Made by a program: the position numbers and the translations under genes. Below the pieces are notes generated by a model, which saw only the letters and a program-made list of their open reading frames with translations, did not search any database and was not told where the DNA came from. Of a stretch of 64,000 nucleotides of DNA, positions 63,043 to 64,000 are shown piece after piece. The stretch covers positions 81,119,537 through 81,183,536 of the forward strand of contig JAOWCC010001589.1 of NCBI GenBank assembly GCA_030867875.1. The letters run 5' to 3'. The stretch is from Actinernus sp. WN-2022. Its lineage: Eukaryota > Cnidaria > Anthozoa > Actiniaria > Actinernidae. Numbering within the stretch: the stretch's first letter is position 1; each line of letters begins with the position of its first letter.

Positions 63043-64000
63043 GTATTTTTGTTACTTTATTTCAACATATGAATTATTTCTGTTTGCTCCAAGAGTGGGA
63101 GATCATCTAGCTACACATTAAGGTAGCTTACACAATTAAACATTTACATTCAAGTAATTATTAAATAAAAGAAGAAAGGAAAGAAACTAGTACATACATG
63201 TAGTTTACATATATCTATATACATGGTAAACGTAGTACAACAGTTAACTAAATAACATAAAATACAGTTGCAGGCTGGGACGAATTATGAAAAAAAAGAT
63301 TTATCTCCATTATAAAAATTTGGACAGCCTTTAACATAAATTATGTTCATTTTGCAAAAGTGACAAGCTGGAGTATTTAAAATTACTTCGATATCTGTTT
63401 AGCATCATGGGATTAAAGGTTCCATTAAAATAATTGTTTTCTTTAAAGTGCCCCTACGATCAAATTTTGACATATCAATTTTTTCTCATATTCGTAAAGT
63501 AGAGTGGCTATATTATTACCAGTTCAAACCGTTTTTCGATACGACGACGGGAAGTCTTATTTTTTTGAACTCCGAATCTTGAATTTTACATCCGCCATTA
63601 CGTGAACCCGATCCTGTGGGCGAGGAATGCCTGGTCATTTTTTAGCGTACGTGACGTCATACACTTAAGGTTATCGTATACCTTCAGGGTACTGTAGCGG
63701 ATAAAATTAAGTAGCGTCTCGAATATTCGTCGTATTTAGATAAATTATACCTCATTTAAAGCCTATAAAATTGGCTACAACGATATACCTAAGGTTTGTA
63801 ATTTTGATAAAAGTGCGATTTTTAAATAAACTTCTTTTCCGAACAAGCGAGTTGGTTTCCAAGAGCTCCAACTCCACGGCAATTTAATGAATTTAAGATC
63901 TGATTGCTTTTCTGGACTCCCACAGACCTTGTTTACGAAAATGTGCCGGCGATTGTGGAAATTCGAAGCCGTTCTGAAGATATTTTGGTCTTCGTGAAAC
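63043..64000. other. Right flank, nothing recognised
   Basis: It is A/T-rich sequence with no long frame, splice pattern or clear repeat. A TTTTAGCGTACGTGACGTCA segment near 63,640 resembles regulatory DNA, but nothing downstream supports a promoter. Confidence 0.3.

Overview
The window is AT-rich animal DNA. It has spliced housekeeping-type genes, GT-AG introns, tRNA-derived SINEs, non-LTR retrotransposon debris and many foldback elements. Repeat flavour (ACATGTA-rich tracts, a 'CTGACGTTTCGAGCG...CCCTTCGTCAGAG' segment near 25,110, and 'GGGGGCGCTTATTT' blocks near 29,100) suggests an anthozoan cnidarian, probably a stony coral. That assignment is inference.

Region by region. 649-5,088 is a 4.4-kb near-perfect palindrome. 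It has Polinton-like ends (AGTAGTA...TACTACT), a 6-bp target duplication (CCTGTG) and the same two outward-facing genes in both arms: a C2H2-like finger protein and an acidic protein. 5,384-8,490 is a decayed LINE split by a 1.7-kb foldback element (7-bp duplication). 8,691-17,125 is a four-exon PDCD2 gene. Its introns hold foldback elements and a 23-copy, 117-bp satellite. 17,126-22,049 is intergenic. 22,050-25,686 (minus) is a four-exon gene for a probably lipid-anchored His/Gly-rich protein. 26,000-30,700 is repeats plus a minus-strand LINE fragment.

30,901-52,142 is the centrepiece: a complete 21.2-kb Polinton/Maverick (adintovirus-like) provirus. It has 318-bp terminal inverted repeats and a perfect 6-bp duplication (TTTGTG). 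Rightward genes are a double GRF zinc-finger protein and a spliced protein-primed family B DNA polymerase. Leftward genes are a small MGLD protein and a tightly packed virion cassette: two basic paralogues, two hydrophobic/basic virion candidates plus a conserved unknown, packaging ATPase, adenain-like protease, major capsid, penton-like protein, a miniature penton paralogue and a chromodomain integrase. At the right end is a 933-residue protein I cannot place. A minus-strand early-looking unit (32,335-34,061) carries short exons with F-box-like and RING-like domains. Four copies of one promoter module (inverted CCAAT boxes plus TATA) stand before the GRF, polymerase, MGLD and 933-residue genes, which suggests one co-regulated set. 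All core frames are open, so the copy looks young.

The Polinton sits inside an inverted-repeat element that is itself inside the LINE region. To the right are a tRNA-derived SINE, several small foldback elements and tandem repeats. A five-exon minus-strand gene (59,005-61,719) has consistent splice phases but an unrecognised product.

The most novel point is the pairing of an intact Polinton with a gene-bearing palindrome that has the same kind of ends and the same length of target duplication. The palindrome looks like a copy-back (inverted-dimer) derivative of the terminus of another Polinton lineage, mobilised by an integrase supplied in trans.
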